From NCBI GenBank assembly GCA_947652115.1, contig OX393568.1:5214641-5278640 (forward strand): DNA of 64,000 bases, written 5' to 3'. The notes beneath the pieces are model-generated. The model made no database searches. It was not told the origin of the DNA and saw nothing but the letters and a program-made list of their open reading frames with translations. A program made the position numbers and the translations under genes. Origin of the DNA: Blastomussa wellsi (Eukaryota; Cnidaria; Anthozoa; Scleractinia; Plerogyridae). Of the stretch, positions 1 to 11,945 are shown piece by piece; within the stretch, counting starts at the first letter, position 1, and each line of letters begins with the position of its first letter.

Positions 1-3000
1 AATATACTCGTCACCGCACATCACCAAGGTGACGAATGCATATCGCGGTCGCGGGATTGTTTTTCTGAATTCGTTTTGGAGGTGCTTTAAAGTGTTCGTC
101 TTGGGCTGTGCAAAACGCGAAATTCTGTTAAGTTTGCGATGGTTTGAGTCAATTACTTCTCTTAGCAGTGTTCTTGATCTCGACATCTCTCCTAGAACGA
201 GAAAATACAATAACAGAAAACTAAACCCCGACAAATCCCAAACAAATGACAGGGGGAATACATTTAGAAAGAACAGAGGCCCTAAAGAACTCGAACCAGA
301 TTCTACAGCGACGACACACGAAAATTGTTACGCCCTTGCCTTTAACCAGTGATCAGTAGCTTAATCAAACAGCAATTACAGCCTTGTGTATTTGTATGAA
401 AAGTGTGAAAATTAGCTGGCAGATCATTTTCAAGCAATTCACAGCACCATAAAGTAAGGTATTACTTAAGATCAAGTTTGCAAGGAAAGAACTGTTCGAT
501 TTTCCCGACAAATGAATATCTTAGGTTGGATTAAAGGGATGTGGAAATGTCGTTAGCGGTGGATCACTTTATTTTAAAAGCTAATTTGCACGCTACCGAA
601 AGAGCGAGAACCTGAGGAATTAACCATTTACAGGCGAACGCCTGTTTTCTCCAATGTTTCACGTCGGCAGCTACTTAGCATTTCGTTGTTTAGCTCCATT
701 AAGTTGCCATGTGGGCTCTAACTTAGAAATAATTTTGCAAATTGTTTCAAAATTTACAGATAATAGTTCGGAACAAAAGAACGGATGCACTCATGAGCGT
801 TAAGATTTGCATAACTTTCCGAGTATGAATTATGTTTCCATATGTTGGTTTCTACTGGGAAAACAATAAAACTCTCTGAACGAGAAATAGCCCTAGATTA
901 TATTTAGACATTTTTTGCCGAACGAGGCCGTGTATCTGGCTAAGACAATCAAACTGTGGACAACGCCACGACCGCAGCTAAAAGCCTTATTTGAATAAAA
1001 CTGTCATATGCCAGACTTGGTGTCCAATATGTCCAAAACTCTTCACTAGATTCAAATTGTTTGCCGCTGCGCTCTTGTGCATGCATTGTACAAAATAAAC
1101 TCTGAGAACTCCAGGAACTCTGCTAAATCCGATTTATCTTGACTGTAAACCCGTGTACAATGGAAAACTCAATGCTTAATGTCAATCCAATTTAAAACAG
1201 TATACATGCAAGCTTAAATGCCGCGAGGACACTATCGCCTTCAGGCAGATACAAGCACCGTATGGATTCAATGCTACAAAACCTCAGTGAATTGCACGCA
1301 TTCTCAAAGACCTGAAGAGTGGCAAGTAAAAAGATGAAGTTAACAAACTTAAAATGATTTTACACGTTTGTTTACACGACTTCTTGACTAACAAAGATTT
1401 TCGAGTCTTGAACAATATTCCGACTGAATTCAATGAAAGTACTTACTTTGAAAACCCCAGTCTTCTAGGAATACTTGCGTTCTTTGTCAAGACATAAAAC
1501 CCAAAGTATCGCGAAACCTTCGAAATGATATGTGTCTGTGGCAAAGACGCCCTGAGTTCTGAGATCTGTGTTGATTGCACCGGGTTGTCAGTGCAATAAT
1601 TTGAGGTTCGTTTTAAGGTTTTGTTTATTAAAAACAAAAGCTGTAAACAATAGACGGATTGGATGGATTATCTCTGGATTAAATCTGCCTTGAGTATAAA
1701 TTAACTTTTAAATTCACTCTGCAAACAGGGGGAATTTTCTAAGAGAAACTGCCATTTTATGAATGTGTGTAGTGTTTGCGGACTATTTCAGAATCGTGGA
1801 ATCAAACATTACTGATTTTTTTACGTTAGAGGTGAATTGAATTTTATATCAACAGCAATCAAACAAAAGAAATCAATGTAATTAAACGGACTCGTTTTGA
1901 ATAAAGTATTTAAAAAGGTTTCTCTGCTACAAAGAATTTTCAGAATTCAACGTTGAGGAAATTTTTTGACATGAAGCAAATGCCTTCAAAATCAGTGACT
2001 TGTAAATTTTACTGGTATAGAGAACCCCTGAAATGCTCCGGTGCAATTTGGCTCAAAATTCACTTTTATTGTAAATGCAATGAAATTTCCTCAAGTTTAA
2101 TATGGAATGCAGAAATAAGTAAAATGGCAGGCCAACTGAACTCTTGAAAGCTTGGGCATCAACCCAATGTCAATTGAACCAATCACATTCTCGCATCACG
2201 GTTATTTAATGGTCCCTGTCATTTGTCATCCGAATATTTGCTATACAATATCACACCTATTAGTATATTTCACCTGATCTATATCATTATTTCGGGCCTA
2301 TAATGCTAAAAGCAGTAGACTTTTCAGAAATGCTTCAAAAACGTTTTTCCGCAGTAAGATTACAGCTATTTAAGTTGGTGTAAATTGCTTTTTACCGATA
2401 CCTAACACTGAAATTGACTGTTTAAATACGACTTGTTAACAGTACCGTGCTCGCTGCAATTGGAAATTGCTGTTGGAATTTTCTTATAAGCAAACAGATA
2501 AAAGGAAACATTGGATTTTAGGAATAATAAACTCGATCAGTTTGTGGATTAGATGATTACATATCGAATGTGCCGAATCTTCGTTACTGAAACGATTTAG
2601 CTCATAACGAATTCATACTAACATAATTCATGCCCAGAAAATATCTTGAACATTATTTTGATATTTTTTAATGCATTGAGTTTTAAATTCGAGTTGTTTT
2701 ATCTTAAAGTTGCCTTACCTTGATAAAATCGTAGAATTGGGCTTCGCTTGCAAGATATTAGTAAACGGCTCGTTTTAATTCTCACCAAAGGTGAAACAGA
2801 CTCGAAAAGCGCTGAATAAAATATTATTTGAAAATCGGTCGCCAAGACAACGCTAGTTTGTTATTTGGTGAGTTTTTTCCTGTCACCTGCCACAAAAATA
2901 ATTACAAGTTAAGGCGGGGATATAACTAGAGATCGTTTCCTGTCACTATCGTTGGCTCCATGCAATGCAAATATCTCGTTCGTGTTTCCAGCAATCCAAA

Positions 3001-3125
3001 CCTCTATGCTCGTTACGTGAATCTACATTTGGGTTGTTTTGTTAAGTTTGGGGGATGCTTGGAGGAAATAGGTTTTGTCAGAGGACGAATAAAGTAAAAA
3101 GAGATGAGAAATATTAAAATGTTAA

Positions 3126-3257
3126 CAGTGGCGGAACTAGTGGAGGGGCCCAGCCCCCCCCCCCCCCCCCCCCCCTTATGGGTGACAATTTTAAGGCACG
3201 AAGGGCCGGGAAATTTTTCGGGCCCCCACCTTAAAAAGAAATCTGGATCCGCCACTG
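3126..3257. mobile_element. small foldback element with GTGGCGGA-type ends and poly-C core
   Basis: The left end reads CAGTGGCGGAACTAG and the right end is the near-complement CTGGATCCGCCACTG, giving an imperfect terminal inverted repeat around 130 bp of C-rich sequence (a run of about 23 C near 3155). It looks like a non-autonomous DNA element. A single end of the same type (GTGGATCCGCCACAG) lies at about 18340-18356 inside an intron of Gene B. No coding capacity is present. Confidence 0.6.
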
Positions 3258-6200
3258 GTTATAATGTAGTTAAAAAGTTCGAATGCTAAAGGGCCCAAGT
3301 CAGCGACGCCTTTGTTTTTGTTTGCATGCGAGAGTTTCAGTATTATATTTTAAACGGAGCGTGTCGAAACGAAATTAAGAGATCACTGAGAAACTTGCTA
3401 GAGGAAATTAAGCACTTCCAGTAATATACCTTACAGCAATGCAACAAGATTTTGCTTCACCATACAATTTCCATAATTTCGATGGCATCGAAAATGGCGG
3501 AGGCTGAGTAGGGCTCTTAAAGTTAAAAATGTGAGGGACGCCAAAACATTTCCCCATCAACTGGGGGTGGCTTTTGCGTGGGGTTTAAGGCCCCTGCCTT
3601 AACCTGAATTGGAATGAAATTTTGAGGGGTTTAGATAAGGTATAAAAGGAAGAAAATTAGTTTTGAACACTAACAGACAGTTGACCCGCAACCAAGAGGA
3701 CCCCAGCTTGGTGGGGGGCTGTTTGGGTGTGCTTATCCTAATTTTAAGGACGTTCGCGCAAACATTTTCTACCATTGATTTTTTTTAAACTCTCAGCACT
3801 GTAAGATAATGAGTAACTGATGTCAGAAATGCAAAAAAAGGGGTTCACCGACTTCGTTTTGGAGATAACATGCCCAGAAGAACACCCTAAATCTGAAAAC
3901 TCGCGCTTCGTTAGCGGTACCGGTACAGTGTCTATAAGCACAAAAACATTGCAAATAAATCTTTGAAATGAACGTATCTCAGTCAAATGTTGTTTAAATG
4001 GACCCATAAAGTGAATTTATTCAATTGGTGTGGTTCCTTAAAGAAAAAATTCGCATTTAGCGACCACATTTCCACTCGCCTAACAGCCGCAAGATGACAG
4101 TATTCGATGTCCTGCGGGCAGAAAACTTCAAAATTTTTAAACTTCCCACATTGATTTTTTGTTCATTTTTTTGACAATCTGCCGAGAATTGAAAATAAAA
4201 TAAGTTCATGGAAAAAAGTAGGGGTCACCGACCATTTAAGAGAGTAAACTCCAGCAAAGCTACGAAACGGCTTCTGGCCCCTTTGTTTAAACTACATTAA
4301 ATCTTCACTGTTTCTTATTTCTCCAAATTTATACCCCAAAATCATGCAAAAATTTACAAAACACCTCAAAACGTTGATTTGTGTTCTGAGCAAAGGGTTT
4401 TGGCATACCTTGAAACGCAAACGAGATATTTGCATTAAACCCATTTTAAATTATGGAAAACGGCTTTCAGGTTTACCCCCGCCTTAAACTATGTACATTT
4501 TCAACTTGTTATTCCGAAGTTGTTCATTACATTCCTAACGCTGTTCTATATGAACAGAAACGATGACAAGCGCGTCCGTTCTCAATCCCAGAGTCTTCGA
4601 TCGGTTTCTTGACTTCACAAGAGCCCTGGCGTTGAAAATGCCCGTTAACCCCAAGCTGTGTTCAGCGCATGTTCAGAAAATGGGCGATCAAATTGCCCAT
4701 GATTAAATTTTCATATTTCTGTTACAACAGGTAACAATTGTAGACATGTGTATAGACGGGAGTGTAATTTTAAAGTTTTGTACACACGCTAAATTATTCA
4801 GTACTTTCTTCCAAGCGAAGGAATCCTGGTGTGTTACGTACGAAAATGGCTCTTTAATGACGCTTCGATCCTTGAACGCTCCCTCCAAGTGCTTTACCAA
4901 GTCCATCAGAGGTTTTATCGCCGAAAAATATTTTAAATGACAAGATCTTTACAGCACCCATCCAGTCGGCAGGTACGAATTCCTTTGCCGGCAATGTTGC
5001 ACAATAGTTCTGGAAGGGCAGGTGTCATTATTATAGAATCTCTTTGCAATTTTAGAATTTCTTAAGAGTTTCTTTTAAAAAACCTTATTGAAAACAGTCT
5101 CCTGTACCGAAAATATATTTTTGTGATTTTCTGTTTTGAAACTATACAAAAAAGAGTCTTTTAAGTACATCGTAATTAACAAAGAAAGCGTCATTGCTTT
5201 CCAAATAATCATGTTCTCCAATCTTTTCAAACCAGGTAATGCGAGGTTTGAAAATTAAGGAAACGTTTTAGACTTCGGTTTGCACGGTGTTTGGTTGAGT
5301 AAACTATTGTAGGTTGTGCAAATAACCTTAATTTCGAGGTAAGCACAATGTTGTATTGTACATGAAGAAATTATACTCCCATTTAGCAGCGAGTAACCAA
5401 AACATCTGCTTCAATCGTGATGTAATAATTTTTAGACACATGAAAAAAGAATATATCTGTGCTCAAAAACCGTCTAATTTGTCTTCTGTAAATTTCGTTT
5501 CCTTTGAAAATTCAAACCTTTTCTAATTCCTGTTGAGATTTCTAAAAACCTGCAAAACCGGTGAAAACATATTGATTATGACCTACGTAATTTTATTTAA
5601 ACTGCAATGTTTTCCAAATCATTTTTACGGTGAAAATGATTAAGCAAACTATTTAGTCTTTCTCTAAAGAATGTTGAGATTAAATTGATTTCAGGTACGG
5701 TCAAATATTTAAGAAAATTAAGGCTGATTCCACACTAATTGTGAAAATTAGTTGTCGTATGCAAAATTTGTTGTCGTTGAATTAATACAAAAGATTACAA
5801 AATAACAAGCAATTTTCAGTAGGTGATAAGTCTCCAAAGCTACATTTGAAGTTACATCTGTTATTTCTCTAATTTTGCAACCTCTTCGATGGCGCGCGTC
5901 GCTCTTAAAAGAATTGTCAAGAATTTCTTTTTAACGATGTTTTAATTCGTGTTTGAAGCCTGTTTTATTTTCCCGGGTATAGACGCTAACACATGTATGA
6001 TTGGTTACCCAAAAGCAAAATTTCTTACCCCAAAATATAAACATGCCTAGATTACGTCAAAACCACAGCTGAAATACATAAGGAAGAACGTGGAGAAATT
6101 TCTCCGATAGCAGAACGCAAAAGTTGTATGAGCAAACGTTTAAAATCTATTCAGAGCATTAACATTAATTTTCCAAGATTTTAATTTGTATGTTCAGTCA

Positions 6201-6831
6201 GTTTAGTTTCTTCTATAAAACAAGCACATTGCCCCGGGGAAACGCTCAAGAAACGTTCTTTCGTTAATTGTATACATACCGCATTGTATATTTGAAAGAA
6301 AGCTTGTTTTGAAGAAACCAAGTCGCATGAAGCTTTATAACAGGCCACAATGAGTAGAGAACAAATCATGAAATTGCGGTTACAAAAAGTTTCCAATCGA
6401 GATTTGATATGCACTCCAATATGTTTATGGCACTTTGCATTAAAAAATTGACAAAAGGTTCACAATACTTTTACAAATGTTACTATGAATTAGTAAAACT
6501 TCCATATAGCTTATATATATATTCTCAAAAATTAGCATGCATCAAAATCATTTTGGTCATGGTTAAGCGCAATGAATTATAATGTTACCAAAATCCTTTA
6601 ACTTTAACTTTAATCTCGGTGAGACATCACTGCACTTTATAGAAGTGCTGTTGAAATAGATAACAGTCTTGCTTCACAATATCTACGTCTGTACGTTCAA
6701 ATATATCAACCAAGTCTGTTATTATTTTTTCTTTTAATCGTAGACATTAAACACTTTTATTTTGGAGTAATGGCCTCAGTTATACAAAAGCAATTAATTC
6801 TGTAAAGTGTCTCAACTTTTCGGATTTAACT

Positions 6832-6843
6832 CTTTTTTTCTCA
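6832..6843 (+). promoter_or_regulatory. splice acceptor before Gene A
   Basis: The tract CTCTTTTTTTCTCAG is a strong polypyrimidine tract plus AG. It suggests that the exon containing Gene A's coding region begins at 6844, with about 130 bp of 5' untranslated sequence before the ATG. The frame that is open from the acceptor itself ends at 7053 and does not match the alpha-dystroglycan exon found after the equivalent acceptors of Genes B and C. Confidence 0.5.
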
Positions 6844-6973
6844 GGTGTGTCAAGATTTACTTTTAAAACTCGAGCTTGGCTGGATGCATTCGTGAGCAGT
6901 AGTGGTCAGCACCGAACAGAGTTTCAGTTCAGCAAACCGCCCGCTCTCATGAAGCAGCGAAGCTTCTTCTCCA

Positions 6974-9904
6974 ATGTCAAAAGCACTAAGGGTTCTAAAG
7001 GTGTTTTTCTCGCTGGTGTCTATAAATTCAACCGAGACTCCATCTTCTATTAGCACGAGTTTTACCGGTCAGAGTCACTCAACTCTTGCCGCAACAAAGG
7101 TTACGCCAAAATCCTTCCCAGGGACGGCGTATGTTGGGCAGGCATTTCGAATAGCTATTCCGCAAGAGACTATTGACGCATTGAATGGTAACATCGCTAG
7201 TCTTCGCTTTACAATGAAGACATCTAATTATGGAGGCATTCCCTCCACATCGTGGATCCAGTTTAATTCAAAAAGACGGGAAGTTTATGGCTTTCCTTTG
7301 CCTGGAAATGCGGGTACATTCTCTTATAAAATCCTCGTTAGCGACATCACGGGAGGCTTGGTTGATGAAATTTTATTGCGGCTTCTTGTGAAAGCAAATG
7401 GATTTGACTACAGTCACGAATTGATTTTAACTACGGGAATACGCTTTCAACAGTTTATGACGATGGTAGACATGAGAATTGACTTTGCCACGAAGTTGGC
7501 ACGCTTTTGTTTCAACGAAAAACCAGCGTCCATTTTGGTCAAGTCGTTTGATAAAGCGTCCAGAAATCTGACTGTTGTATTTGTGAATATTCCTTACTCT
7601 CCTTGTAATGAAGACATTTATAGCAAGCTGCGATCGAGAATACTTGACGAGAAAATACGTGACGAGAAAACAAATAACATTCAACCCAAGTTTCAGAATG
7701 CACTAACTGAAAATTTTCCAATGGAACGCGCGCGCTTCAAATTTTATGGAGCCTGTGATCCGCACTTATTTGGACCAGAACCTCCTTTTAATTGGGGCTG
7801 GTTGAAACATGTCATGCCTATTGCAATTCTTCTCTGTGTGGTAGGAATTCCGGTTACAATTTCTTGTTTAGTTAATAAATACAAAACTAAGCGCCCTGCT
7901 CCCCAGGAGAAAAGAACGCCTCGAACGCTGCGGCGAAGAAACGAGGATGGTGGAACGGGTTTGACATCGCACACTGTTCATTTTAACAACAGATATCCTT
8001 CAATGCTGTCTGTATTGAACAATTCTAAGGAAGATGGCGTCGGAGAGGACGAGAAAAGCCAAGCTAGAAAGGGGAATATTCCGAATGGAAGTCCCGCGAG
8101 TAAACATTTGACAATTCCAAATGCGACTGGAACTCGCCCTAGACAAGGTGTTACAGCTACCATGGACAAAACCAAAACTTCAACAAAGCAGAATAATCCG
8201 TTCAAGTTTCCTTTCAACAGAGAGAAGGGATCGTTTGACGTTCGTGCCATGTGGGATGATGATGACGACACGGAGCGTCCCCCTTTGAACATCCCTGTGT
8301 ATTACACGTACAGGAACAACGAAGAAGAGGAACCTTCCATGATGGATGCAGTACTCGACATGAATTTTTCTGACATCGCAGAAAATATTTCTTCAAAATT
8401 AAAAGATGTTAAATCGATGTTGAACATATCCCAGCCGGAGCCTACCGCCGAGCAAGAGGCACAAAAATCGCTCGGCGAAACTTCCAATGCCGCGCCAAGT
8501 TTATCGTCCAAATTGAAAGGCCTGGGAAAGTCTATGCTTAACCTTTCTGCACCAACAAGCGAGGCAGCGGGAACAACGCTTCCCTCTCTCTCGAGCAAGC
8601 TACGAGATTTTGGGAAATCCATGTTGAATATTTCCACGGGCCCACAGGACGAAGGCAAGAAGGAGTCAGAGAACACTTCAAGTCAAAAGCCAGCCTACTA
8701 CGATTCTGATGACAGCGAATCGTACATTTATAAGCCTCGGGAATACGAAGATGCGCGAAGCGAACGACAACGTTACGACAATACTCTAAGATGTTCCGAT
8801 TTCACAAGAGACGACAGTTCTCTCTATAGTCAGTCTATACGTCAGCCAAGTAGCATATCTGAGTACGAAAATGCACGAAGCGAAATACAGCGTTACGATG
8901 TTCCACGAAGAGGTTCCGACTTCACTGCAGGCGACAGCTCGGTATACCGTCAGGCTATTCGTCGTCCATGTACCACGTCTGAATATGAACTATCCCAGTA
9001 TCTTCCGGCTCGCCAACACAATTTAACTTCTGATAATCATTACAGAACTGATTTCCAAGGTCGCCGACACAGTACAAGCTTCGATCACCATCAAAGAACC
9101 CATGGTGAACAACAGGGCAATAGACGACCTTCTAGAGAGAGTGGCTCTGACGAATATCCCGACTCCCTGTTTGATGCGCCCAGTGAACATGGCTTTAAAG
9201 ATACGTTGGACCATGAAAAATCGATTTTTGACACCGACTATGATGACGAGGATGAAGCCACGCCATGTCTGGCTAAGCCAAAACCCATTTGGAATCACGC
9301 CCCGGCCGTCAAAGGTCGGGATGGTCTGGGAATAGAAAGCTTTGCTCTGAACGAGGTCAGGTACCATGATTACACCAATCCATATAAGTATAGCAATGGC
9401 CGTGTACCGAGCGACAAGCCACCTTACAGCGCACTGAGATCTAACAGTTACTCTAGCCAATCAACGCTTGACTTTTGGGACGATGAAGAATACGGCAGAA
9501 AGACAAAATGGAATCAATCATCCAAATCGCAAGACGACTTTTTCACTTCTTTTGACACTTCTGTACCAGATTTGAGGCGAGGAAAAAGTAAAGGAGGAAT
9601 TCCTAACGGCACTAAACCACAAAGCAGAGGTAAAGCAAGAGAGAGAAACCCGCTTTTTTCGGACGTCGTCTCCCTATTTACGCGCGACCCGCGCGACCCG
9701 CGGGACACGCGGGACACGCGAGAGAAGCCACCCGTTGTGTTCACACTTGGTGACGATGAAGAAGAAGAACGACCACATGAATTCGAAAGGGACAATTCTA
9801 TGGTCGGTCTGATCAAAACCAAGGTTTCCGGCTTGCTGGAGACAGACGGCAATGTATCGAAGTGGTTCTCAGGATTTAACAAAAGCGACAATCCCGTTAC
9901 GTAG
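6974..9904 (+). CDS. divergent dystroglycan-like membrane protein (Gene A)
   Basis: A 976-residue protein in one exon. Residues 1-18 (MSKALRVLKVFFSLVS) could be a weak signal peptide. Residues 45-140 are a dystroglycan-type cadherin-like (CADG) domain, with the hallmark TSWIQFNS...EVYGFPL. Residues about 143-262 match the following SEA/S6-like domain, with three cysteines and PKFQNALTENFP, which aligns with PKLKEALEPEFP of Gene B. The membrane segment is about 277-300 and is followed by KYKTKR. The cytoplasmic tail is 676 residues, acidic and serine-rich. It holds three copies of an SSKLK..KSMLN motif (near 473, 511 and 540), a two-copy 40-residue repeat (591-670) and an RDPRDPRDTRDT run. It lacks the alpha-DG N-terminal domain, any mucin stalk, a Gly-Ser autocleavage pair and the PPxY C-terminus. 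The ATG is the first in frame after an in-frame TGA at 6950, and its Kozak context is weak. An extracellular adhesion receptor with a different intracellular partner is inferred. Alternatively, upstream exons could supply a different start. Confidence 0.78.
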   Translation: MSKALRVLKVFFSLVSINSTETPSSISTSFTGQSHSTLAATKVTPKSFPGTAYVGQAFRIAIPQETIDALNGNIASLRFTMKTSNYGGIPSTSWIQFNSKRREVYGFPLPGNAGTFSYKILVSDITGGLVDEILLRLLVKANGFDYSHELILTTGIRFQQFMTMVDMRIDFATKLARFCFNEKPASILVKSFDKASRNLTVVFVNIPYSPCNEDIYSKLRSRILDEKIRDEKTNNIQPKFQNALTENFPMERARFKFYGACDPHLFGPEPPFNWGWLKHVMPIAILLCVVGIPVTISCLVNKYKTKRPAPQEKRTPRTLRRRNEDGGTGLTSHTVHFNNRYPSMLSVLNNSKEDGVGEDEKSQARKGNIPNGSPASKHLTIPNATGTRPRQGVTATMDKTKTSTKQNNPFKFPFNREKGSFDVRAMWDDDDDTERPPLNIPVYYTYRNNEEEEPSMMDAVLDMNFSDIAENISSKLKDVKSMLNISQPEPTAEQEAQKSLGETSNAAPSLSSKLKGLGKSMLNLSAPTSEAAGTTLPSLSSKLRDFGKSMLNISTGPQDEGKKESENTSSQKPAYYDSDDSESYIYKPREYEDARSERQRYDNTLRCSDFTRDDSSLYSQSIRQPSSISEYENARSEIQRYDVPRRGSDFTAGDSSVYRQAIRRPCTTSEYELSQYLPARQHNLTSDNHYRTDFQGRRHSTSFDHHQRTHGEQQGNRRPSRESGSDEYPDSLFDAPSEHGFKDTLDHEKSIFDTDYDDEDEATPCLAKPKPIWNHAPAVKGRDGLGIESFALNEVRYHDYTNPYKYSNGRVPSDKPPYSALRSNSYSSQSTLDFWDDEEYGRKTKWNQSSKSQDDFFTSFDTSVPDLRRGKSKGGIPNGTKPQSRGKARERNPLFSDVVSLFTRDPRDPRDTRDTREKPPVVFTLGDDEEEERPHEFERDNSMVGLIKTKVSGLLETDGNVSKWFSGFNKSDNPVT

Positions 9905-10510
9905 GTCAAAAGAACAAAATTATTTTCTTGTTAGTTTTCTAGATCAAAAAGCCACTAGCTTCCGCGCTTGAACCAGCAGAGCGTGAAAAATAATTCAGAA
10001 GTGACATGGGACCGGATGGAGCTTTATGAGTGGAACCTGACCACACAGATGTTAGCTTTGATAACCAATTTACTAATTGCAACGTAATTGTACAAGATTG
10101 TAAATATCCGCAATTTGAACGGCCTCAAGAACATTGTACATGCGGAAACTTTACTGGAAATAGATACAAAAGTGAAGAAATTTTCAAGTCATTTTTCGAG
10201 TGCCCATGCTTTCTTTCAGTTTGTCTGCGCTGATTCGCAGGTTATTTTGGAACCGGCGGTTGGTTTTTCCTTGCCAGGTTTTTGTGCAGTAGTTTGAACA
10301 CACTTTTACAGTAGATTTAAAAAGCCCATGTAACTGTAAATAGAATTTGCATTTTAACCCAGAAAGTCACCATTTATGCTGCTAAATGATGCCCGATCTT
10401 GTTATTTATTTTCTTATATTTTTATCAATTTTAAATGCTGGTGATCACTTTTTATGATACATTCCCATTCATTTGGATAAAAGAATTCATTTTGCCACAG
10501 TTTGTTTGTT

Positions 10511-10760
10511 GGGGCCATGCATTCTCGTCCCCAGAGCCGCTTGTCCCTCTTTGCCGGGTGGGCCTGTGCACGAAGGGAATCACATCAGCCGTTTTAATCC
10601 TGCTAACGATAAAAGATTTTAAAACGGCTGATGTGATTGGACTCCCTTTGTTTGAATCCCGCGAATCAAATCGTGTGTCCCCAGAGCCACTTGTTCCTCG
10701 TACACAGGCCCAGCCAGCTAAGGGGGACAAGCGGCTCTGCGGACGAGAATGGGGGCCATG
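10511..10760. mobile_element. foldback MITE, copy 1, with 9-bp target duplication
   Basis: Terminal inverted repeats begin CATTCTCGTCC at 10520 and end GGACGAGAATG at 10751; the palindrome continues inward through CCAGAGCCGCTTGTCCC and its complement. The element is flanked by the perfect 9-bp direct repeat GGGGCCATG (10511-10519 and 10752-10760). A 9-bp duplication with long inverted repeats fits a Mutator-like non-autonomous element. A second copy is at 17707-17870. Confidence 0.8.
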
Positions 10761-11012
10761 TTGTTTCTCAAGTAACGTTTCAAGATTAGTCACCAGGTCA
10801 TTAACAGTGTGATTTTAATTTATATTCCTTGAGCAGCGACTCCTTATTTTTCTTCCCAACTGTAGTTTATTACAGCGCACATTTAAATAACAGTGGATAT
10901 GGAATCGTTTGTCAGAATCGTTTAAAACGTCCCACGTAAAAGTTCATTGATAATAAAATTATCCTTTCGTTGACAACGGACTTGATAACCGTCACTAAAT
11001 TTTTGCGTCATC

Positions 11013-11374
11013 TTAATTAGCCATTTTCTAAACGAGTAGGGGACTGGGTACGAACATATTTCTCTTCGGTACAAACATTCAATATCGATTGAATTCAAAA
11101 ATGGGACACGTCATCTGAAAGAGCATCCAAAAATTAGCAAATTTACCAAATTTGACGGTTAGTAGTTTAAACCCAAAGGCACGGTACACTTAGTATGGAT
11201 TGGAGGGACAGGCGTCCTCCAATCCATACTAAGCTCTCTTATTTTAAAAGTGTACCATGTCTTTGCGTTCAAACCGATAACCATCAGATTTGGTAAATTT
11301 CAATTCAATCTATATTAAATATTCGTACATATATTTGTACCCAGTCCCTGCTTGTTTAGAAAATGGTCAATTAT
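11013..11374. mobile_element. imperfect long foldback element
   Basis: The left end (ATTAGCCATTTTCTAAACG, then GGGGACTGGGTAC) is the reverse complement, with mismatches, of the right end (GTACCCAGTCCCTGC, then TTTAGAAAATGGTCAATTA). The centre at about 11191-11232 is a nearly perfect palindrome around TATGGATTGGAGG / CCTCCAATCCATA. No coding capacity is visible. This is an old, diverged non-autonomous element of unassigned class. Confidence 0.6.
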
Positions 11375-11710
11375 ATTCACAACCCTTTAATTTCGCTTTT
11401 TTAGAAGAACGCAAAAATCGCGACTTGAAAGTGTCGCGAACATTTCATGTAATAAGATAATTCTAGCTATGAATGATAAATTTAAGATTCACTAATGTGC
11501 TAACAACGTTAACAAGGATGATTTGTCCGCAAATTAATTTCGCACTACTAAATAATGTTGCACTAGTAATCATTCAATTAAAAGAACCATCCCATCAGCT
11601 TTCTTGAGAGCTATCTGTAAAATTATTATAGGCCTAGAACTGTTTTGAAGCTTTAATGAAAATAAAACTCTTTCCAGTTGTAAAAGTTGCTCTTTATCTT
11701 TGTAAGAAGT

Positions 11711-11945
11711 GATTCGGTCATTTGAAACCCCCGCAAACCCCCCCCTCCCTCCCCCGCATTGGGGGAAACCAGGGGCAAACCGGGGGTTTTCACTCGATTT
11801 AGGTTACCCGGTAGTGGGGGAATGCTTCTTTCCTCATGGCCTTGCAACACAATGCGGGGGCTGAGCGGGGATTTCACTCGTGATTCGCGACTTCTTTCAG
11901 AATGACTGGGTTCAAAACATGGAGGCTGAACAACTGACGAAGAAG
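11711..11945. repeat. dispersed repeat fragment related to the 41.4 kb element
   Basis: The sequence TTTGAAACCC...TTTTCACTCGATTTA...GACTGGGTTCAAAACATGG, followed by AGGCTGAACAACTGACGA, is shared with 41430-41583 in the same order, with G/C-run differences between. The 41.4 kb copy has both ends; this one lacks a clear right-hand inverted end. Confidence 0.6.

Larger units (their letters stand above)
1..6843. other. intergenic / upstream region without supported gene
   Basis: I see no convincing coding exon here. An open frame at 29-352 (107 codons) has no recognisable domain, signal peptide or flanking splice signal, and I do not call it. The stretch is AT-rich and carries one small foldback element (3126-3257). 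Upstream non-coding exons of the dystroglycan-like gene starting at 6974 may lie here, because a strong splice acceptor precedes that gene, but I cannot place a matching donor. Confidence 0.5.

Noticed and set aside
29..352. 107-codon open frame at the window start
   Set aside because: No domain, signal peptide, repeat or splice context; composition does not look coding.
9023..9460. 145-codon open frame on -
   Set aside because: Antisense to the cytoplasmic tail of Gene A; no features of its own.
10435..10812. Overlapping open frames on both strands
   Set aside because: They read through the palindromic MITE and mirror each other; not coding.
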